DNA from: an uncultured Clostridia bacterium
Lineage (GTDB): Bacteria; Bacillota; Clostridia; Christensenellales; UBA1242
Reading direction: 5' to 3'
Length of the DNA stretch: 18,817 bases
Assembly (NCBI GenBank): GCA_946612575.1
Contig: CAMOEU010000003.1
Span: 1-18,817 of the forward strand
In this document: in pieces, positions 15,201-18,817 of the stretch
Layout: every line of letters begins with the position of its first letter
Position numbering within the stretch: the stretch's first letter is position 1
Translations under genes and position numbers: made by a program
The notes under the pieces: model-generated
The model's database searches: none
What the model was told of the DNA's origin: nothing
The model's input: only the letters and a program-made list of their open reading frames with translations

Positions 15201-15226
15201 TAAAAAAACTCAGCCATAAGCCGAGT
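15201..15226 (-). terminator. Intrinsic terminator of rpmF
   Basis: On the minus strand ACTCGGCT/GGCTGAGT pair (8 bp including two G-T pairs) around a 3-base loop at 15208-15226, followed by a run of seven Ts. It lies 12 bases after the rpmF stop and separates rpmF from plsX. Confidence 0.85.
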
Positions 15227-15238
15227 ATTTTATCTAAA

Positions 15239-15430
15239 CTAGTTTTTCTTCTTTTTGTCTTCAACAACTGTCTTGTTTTTGTATGTGCCACACTTCTTGC
15301 AAACTGCATGTGGAGCCTTAAGTTCGTGACATTTTGGGCATTCAACAAGTGTTGGAGCTTCTGCTTTGAAGTTTGCAGAATTTCTAGTATTTCTTCTTTC
15401 TTTTGATACTTTATGCTTTGGAACAGCCAT
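15239..15430 (-). CDS. rpmF: 50S ribosomal protein L32, zinc-ribbon form
   Basis: This 63-residue protein of the large ribosomal subunit begins MAVPKHKVSKERRNTRNS, the standard L32 N-terminus. The start is the ATG at 15430, preceded by AAGGAG; a longer in-frame reading from 15472 is rejected because it would place the ribosome site inside the gene. Two CxxC pairs (CPKC and CKKC) form the zinc ribbon, so this is the zinc-binding form rather than the Cys-free paralogue used under zinc limitation. The C-terminus is a short Lys-rich tail. It is transcribed alone, between a consensus promoter and its own terminator. The DUF177 (YceD) gene that commonly precedes rpmF is not present. Confidence 0.96.
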   Translation of the reverse strand: MAVPKHKVSKERRNTRNSANFKAEAPTLVECPKCHELKAPHAVCKKCGTYKNKTVVEDKKKKN

Positions 15431-15466
15431 TTTTACACTCTCCTTTTTAAAATAATTATAAGAAAA

Positions 15467-15480
15467 CGGCAAAAATGCCG
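15467..15480 (-). other. Short hairpin in the rpmF leader
   Basis: CGGCA-TTTT-TGCCG on the minus strand forms a 5-bp stem followed by TTTTCTT, about 17-30 bases into the predicted rpmF leader. It could act as a weak terminator for ackA read-through or as an attenuator. An inverted 12-base copy (CGGCATTTTTGC on the plus strand) occurs at 15187-15198. Confidence 0.4.
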
Positions 15481-15503
15481 AAAACTCTTACATTTGCGAC
15501 TTT

Positions 15504-15532
15504 ATTTTACATTATACAAAATGTTTTGTCAA
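15504..15532 (-). promoter_or_regulatory. Sigma-A promoter of rpmF
   Basis: On the minus strand there is a consensus -35 TTGACA (15527-15532), a 17-base spacer and a -10 TAAAAT (15504-15509). The -35 box begins 3 bases after the ackA stop codon. The predicted leader is about 67 bases. Confidence 0.75.
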
Positions 15533-15535
15533 GTT

Positions 15536-16765
15536 TTATTTAGATTTTTTTGCTTTTTTCTTTCCACCAAGAGATTCTACGATAGCTTTTGTATCTCTAG
15601 CCATCATAAGTTCTTCATTTGTAGGCACAATCATAACCTTAATCTTTGATTTTCTTGCAGAAATTGTTTGAACTTCTCCACGTTTAAAATTCTTGTTTTT
15701 GTCTTCATCCAAAACAATTCCAAGATTTTCCATATTTGAAAGAACATCAGCTCTTACAAGGTCATCATTTTCACCAATTCCACCAGTGAAAACAATCGCA
15801 TCAACATTTCCAAGCACTGCCAAATAGCTTCCAATAAACTTTTTGATGCTGTATGTGAGCATATCAAAAGCAAGTTTACATCTCTTGTTTCCCTTTTTGA
15901 TTCCTTCTTCAACTGCTCTCATATCACTGTCAACACCTGAAACTCCCAAAAGTCCACTTTGTTTGTTGAGATATGAAATTGCTTCATCAACAGTCATCTT
16001 CTTGTTGTTGCAAAGATATTGAACAACTGTAGGGTCAACATCGCCTGATCTTGTTCCCATAACAAGACCTTGAAGTGGTGTAAGTCCCATTGTTGTGTCA
16101 ACACTTTGACCATTTTTTACTGCAGTGATTGAAGATCCATTTCCAAGGTGAGCAATGATAAGGTTAAGCTCTTCAACAGGTTTTTTCAAGATGTTTGCCA
16201 TCTCGAGTGTGATAAATCTGTGACTTGAACCATGGAAACCATATTTTCTGATATGATATTTTTGTGCATCTTCATATTTGATTGCATAAGAATATGCCTT
16301 TTCTGGCATTGTTGCATGGAAAGCTGTGTCAAAAATTGCAACATGTGGCACATTTGGCATAACTTCTTGGCAAGCTTTGATTCCTGAAATGTTTGCAGGC
16401 ATATGAAGTGGTCCAAGTGGAACAAGTTTTTCCAAGTTTTTCAAAACCTTGCTGTCAACAAGCACTGATTGTGTATAGATTTCTCCACCGTGGAGCACTC
16501 TGTGTCCAACAGCATCAATTTCATCAAGAGATTTGATTGAACCATATTCTTTGTTTGTCAAGATGTCCAAAACTTTCTTTACAGCTTCAACATGGTTTTT
16601 TGCACCATCAAATTGCATTGACTTTCCATTGTGTTTGTAAGAAATAAATGGTTTTGTAAGACCAACTCTCTCACAGTTTCCTTTTGCGATAACTTCGTTG
16701 TTATCCATATCTATAAGTTGGTATTTAAGTGAGCTTGAGCCCGCATTGATAAGCAATATTTTCAT
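15536..16765 (-). CDS. ackA: Acetate kinase
   Basis: This enzyme converts acetyl phosphate and ADP to acetate and ATP, the energy-yielding last step of acetate fermentation. The 409-residue protein shows the ASKHA-fold motifs in order: NAGSSSLKYQ (7-16), GHRVLHGGE (near 87-95), YGFHGSSHR (near 177-185), AHLGNGSSI (near 205-213), GDVDP and the adenosine loop TGGIGEN (near 327-333). All the catalytic-site motifs are intact. The length is normal apart from a short Lys-rich C-terminal tail. Its start codon overlaps the pta stop by one base (TAATG), with GGAG 9 bases upstream, so translation of the pair is probably coupled. Confidence 0.97.
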   Translation of the reverse strand: MKILLINAGSSSLKYQLIDMDNNEVIAKGNCERVGLTKPFISYKHNGKSMQFDGAKNHVEAVKKVLDILTNKEYGSIKSLDEIDAVGHRVLHGGEIYTQSVLVDSKVLKNLEKLVPLGPLHMPANISGIKACQEVMPNVPHVAIFDTAFHATMPEKAYSYAIKYEDAQKYHIRKYGFHGSSHRFITLEMANILKKPVEELNLIIAHLGNGSSITAVKNGQSVDTTMGLTPLQGLVMGTRSGDVDPTVVQYLCNNKKMTVDEAISYLNKQSGLLGVSGVDSDMRAVEEGIKKGNKRCKLAFDMLTYSIKKFIGSYLAVLGNVDAIVFTGGIGENDDLVRADVLSNMENLGIVLDEDKNKNFKRGEVQTISARKSKIKVMIVPTNEELMMARDTKAIVESLGGKKKAKKSK

Positions 16766-17766
16766 TATTTTTTCTCCTTTTCATCTTTATCTTCACATTG
16801 AATTGCTGTGATTGCACTGACAAGAATAATATCTTCAACACTGCAACCTCTAGACAAATCATTAACTGGTTTTTTAAGTCCGTTTAACACTGGACCAATT
16901 GCGGTGAGCCCGCCAAGATATTGCATTGATTTATAGCAAATGTTTCCTGCCTGAATATCTGGGAATATAAGCACATTAGCATCACCCTTGAGTGGACTTT
17001 TTTCACATTTGTTTTTTGCCACTCTTGGCACCATTGCAGCATCAAACTGAATTTCACCATCACAAACAACATCTTTTTCTTTCTTCTTAAATTTGTCGTA
17101 GGCAGATTTCACTTTGTCAACAGCTTCACCCTTTGCACTGCCGTGAGTTGAATATGACAAGAAAGCCACTTTTGGGCTAACATCAAACTTCCTTGCAAAA
17201 TTTGTGCAATTTTCTGCAATTTGGCACAAAGTGTCGCTGTCAGGATTTTCAATAAGACCACAATCTGACAAGAACAAAACTTTATCTTTCAAAAATTTGT
17301 TTTTCCCAAACAAAATAAAACTTGATGAAATCTGATCTTTCTTGCTCTTTGCTTTGATGATTTGAAGAGCAGGTCTGATTGCTGTGGCTGTTGATGCTTC
17401 AGCACCTGAAACCATTCCGTCTGCATAACCACACTCAACAAGAAGTGTCCCAAAATAATATGGGTCTTTTTCAAGTTTGTTTGCCTGCTCTAAAGTCATA
17501 CCCTTTTCTTTTCTTTTTTCATACAAAGTTTTCACAAGTTTTTCTCTGTCAGGAAATGTGACCGGATTGACAATGTCAAATGCTCCAAATCTTTTATCTC
17601 TCAAAATCAGAGCACTTGCATCTCCCACAAGAAGTGGATTGACAATTCCCTTTTTCTTCAAAAAAAGCACTGCTTCAAAAGTTCTGTCTGAAAAACTAAC
17701 TTCAGGAAAAACAATTGTCTTTTTCTTTGCTTTTGCACTTTCTAAAAGTTTTTTCGTGTTAAACAT
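16765..17766 (-). CDS. pta: Phosphate acetyltransferase, short (class I) form
   Basis: This enzyme interconverts acetyl-CoA and acetyl phosphate and acts just before acetate kinase. The start was placed at the ATG at 17766 (333 residues), where GGAG stands 5 bases upstream; the ATG at 17781 would put that site inside the coding sequence. Typical elements are the N-terminal IVFPEVSFSDRTFEAVLFL, GMVSGAEASTATAIRPALQII (in the active-site region), LSDCGLIENPDSDTLCQIA, SYSTHGSAKG and VLIFPDIQAGNICYKSMQYLGG. It lacks the N-terminal DRTGG/regulatory domains of the long enterobacterial type. It forms an operon with ackA and diverges from ylbJ. Confidence 0.96.
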   Translation of the reverse strand: MFNTKKLLESAKAKKKTIVFPEVSFSDRTFEAVLFLKKKGIVNPLLVGDASALILRDKRFGAFDIVNPVTFPDREKLVKTLYEKRKEKGMTLEQANKLEKDPYYFGTLLVECGYADGMVSGAEASTATAIRPALQIIKAKSKKDQISSSFILFGKNKFLKDKVLFLSDCGLIENPDSDTLCQIAENCTNFARKFDVSPKVAFLSYSTHGSAKGEAVDKVKSAYDKFKKKEKDVVCDGEIQFDAAMVPRVAKNKCEKSPLKGDANVLIFPDIQAGNICYKSMQYLGGLTAIGPVLNGLKKPVNDLSRGCSVEDIILVSAITAIQCEDKDEKEKK

Positions 17767-17835
17767 AATTTCTCCATTCATTTTTTCAAAAACAAAAAAA
17801 TAAAATAAATTGAAACAAAAAGTTTCTATCAGTAT

Positions 17836-17863
17836 TGTATAATATCTTCCTTTTTAAAGTCAA
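17836..17863 (-). promoter_or_regulatory. Candidate promoter of pta-ackA
   Basis: On the minus strand there is a -35 TTGACT (17858-17863), a 16-base spacer and a -10 TATACA (17836-17841). On the plus strand a TATAAT at 17838-17843 overlaps it and might be the -10 box for ylbJ, but no good -35 was found for that direction. Confidence 0.5.
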
Positions 17864-17880
17864 ATAAAAGAGGCTCAAAA

Positions 17881-18817
17881 ATGAAAAATCTTTACTCAAA
17901 ATCAGGTGGACAAGCTTTGACAAAAACAGCGATAACACCACTGTGTTTATATTTTCTTTTTTGTATGATAATTTTCCCTCAAAGATTTATCAAAAGTGGA
18001 CTAAACGGAATCTCGGCTTGGGCATTCAATGTTTTGCCAAGTGTGCTGCCGTTTATGTTTTTCACTCGTCTTTTGTCAAGTCTTGGTACGATGGAAAAAA
18101 TTACAAAGCCGTTTTCAAAAGTAAGTAGTTTTCTTTTCAAAACTCCACCAATATCAATCTACACATTTTTGATGGCAATTCTCTCCGGTTATCCTGTCGG
18201 CACAAAAATGGTGGCAGACCTTTATCTTCAAGGAAAAATAACAAAAACTGATGCCTTAAAAATGACATCATTTTGCTCAACATCAGGACCAATGTTTATT
18301 GTCGGTGCTGTAGGTATATCAATGTTTCACTCTGCAAAAATTGGATATATTTTGCTTGCAAGCCACATTTTAAGTGCAATAATAAACGGCATATTTTTCC
18401 GCAATTTAAAGTTTAAAAACGAAGAAAATTTGCAAAAAATCGACTTCCGGAAGCAAAATTTTGATATTTCTGACATAGTTTTGGATTCCACAATTTCAAT
18501 TTTGTCAGTAGGCTGTGTCATCACAATTTTCTTTGTTATCATCGAAAGTTTTGCACCCGTTTTCAATTTTTTGCCACAACCAATATCTTGTTTTTTACAA
18601 GGAATTGTTGAAATAACAAAAGGATGTATCACACTTTCACAAATTTCAAACAAATTCCTTGCCGCGATTTTTGCAAGCTTTGTGATAAGTTTTGGCGGAA
18701 TTTCCACAATCATCCAATCAAAAACAATGCTTAAAAGACTCAAAATGCCAACAAAATTATTCGTTTTTCAAAAACTTTTGCACGGAGTTTTTTCCTGCAT
18801 TATTACTACTATAATTT
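17881..18817 (+). CDS. ylbJ: Sporulation integral membrane protein YlbJ family, 3' end beyond the window
   Basis: The reading frame starts at the ATG at 17881 (AGAGG 8 bases upstream) and stays open to the right edge, giving about 312 of an expected 400 or so residues. Family hallmarks are SGYPVGTKMVADLY (102-115) followed by GKITKTDA, and FCSTSGPMFIVGAVG (131-145), which match the nucleoside-transporter (Gate)-like repeats of YlbJ. Several hydrophobic segments (about 17-33, 48-64, 91-104, 137-150, 155-172, then two or more after 205) indicate a polytopic membrane protein. In Bacillus, ylbJ is under SigE in the mother cell and is needed for normal spore formation. Its place divergent from pta-ackA is common in clostridia. 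Together with sigK it points to a sporulation-capable lineage. Only the C-terminal part is missing. Confidence 0.85.
   Translation, partial: MKNLYSKSGGQALTKTAITPLCLYFLFCMIIFPQRFIKSGLNGISAWAFNVLPSVLPFMFFTRLLSSLGTMEKITKPFSKVSSFLFKTPPISIYTFLMAILSGYPVGTKMVADLYLQGKITKTDALKMTSFCSTSGPMFIVGAVGISMFHSAKIGYILLASHILSAIINGIFFRNLKFKNEENLQKIDFRKQNFDISDIVLDSTISILSVGCVITIFFVIIESFAPVFNFLPQPISCFLQGIVEITKGCITLSQISNKFLAAIFASFVISFGGISTIIQSKTMLKRLKMPTKLFVFQKLLHGVFSCIITTII

Noticed and set aside
15431..15472. Longer start for L32
   Set aside because: The AAGGAG ribosome site lies inside this stretch and L32 proteins begin MAVPKHK, matching the ATG at 15430.
18327..18743. Minus-strand open frame at the right edge
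   Set aside because: It lies fully inside the ylbJ frame, whose family motifs are clear.
1..18817. CRISPR array, tRNA genes, insertion sequences, prophage or toxin-antitoxin pair
   Set aside because: No regular repeat-spacer pattern, tRNA TTCGA arm context, transposase motif or phage structural gene was found on either strand.

Overview
The window is AT-rich chromosomal DNA of a low-GC Gram-positive bacterium, most likely an uncultured, spore-forming (or formerly spore-forming) member of the Clostridia. The reasons are an intact SigK-type sporulation sigma factor, a YlbJ-family sporulation membrane protein, strong Gram-positive Shine-Dalgarno sites, a type A RNase P RNA, a zinc-ribbon L32, and the block ylbJ / pta-ackA / rpmF / plsX-rnc-smc-ftsY familiar from clostridial genomes. 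TGA is used as a stop by several genes, so this is the standard bacterial code. No mobile element, CRISPR array, tRNA or phage gene was seen. Species cannot be fixed from the sequence.

Layout. Positions 2-646 (+) hold the 3' part of an SH3-like, C-terminally membrane-anchored protein. It converges, with one base between the stops, on a sigma-region-4-like HTH protein (648-1172, -). Next on the minus strand are an acyltransferase-fold protein whose catalytic His is replaced by Glu (1346-2338) and, upstream in the same operon, the AAA+ ATPase RarA (2348-3637), which has a good promoter only 11 bases from its ATG. A 400-residue protein of unknown function (3702-4928) is followed by the RNase P RNA gene (about 4992-5330), a divergent DAC (di-adenylate cyclase-like) protein (5362-6723) with an elaborate operator-like promoter, and sigK (6842-7531). 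A small unknown gene (7652-8119, +) is divergent from sigK.

From 8150 rightwards the minus strand carries the housekeeping block. plsX (phospholipid synthesis), rnc (RNase III), smc (chromosome condensation), ftsY (SRP receptor) and a short-chain dehydrogenase form one operon of tightly spaced or overlapping genes, running from a promoter at about 15141-15169 to a shared bidirectional terminator at 8118-8150. rpmF (L32) sits upstream with its own promoter and terminator. pta and ackA, the acetate/ATP-generating pair, overlap by one base and diverge from ylbJ, which runs off the right edge. Two genes commonly present in this cluster in relatives, the DUF177/YceD gene before rpmF and acpP between plsX and rnc, are absent.

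The part most worth a second look is the DAC-like gene. It has a recognisable DGA motif, but the canonical RHR motif is changed to GGR, it carries a long N-terminal sensor-like region, and three tandem 8-bp half-sites sit over its transcription start. I found no multi-gene defence or secretion system; most of the window is ordinary core genome.
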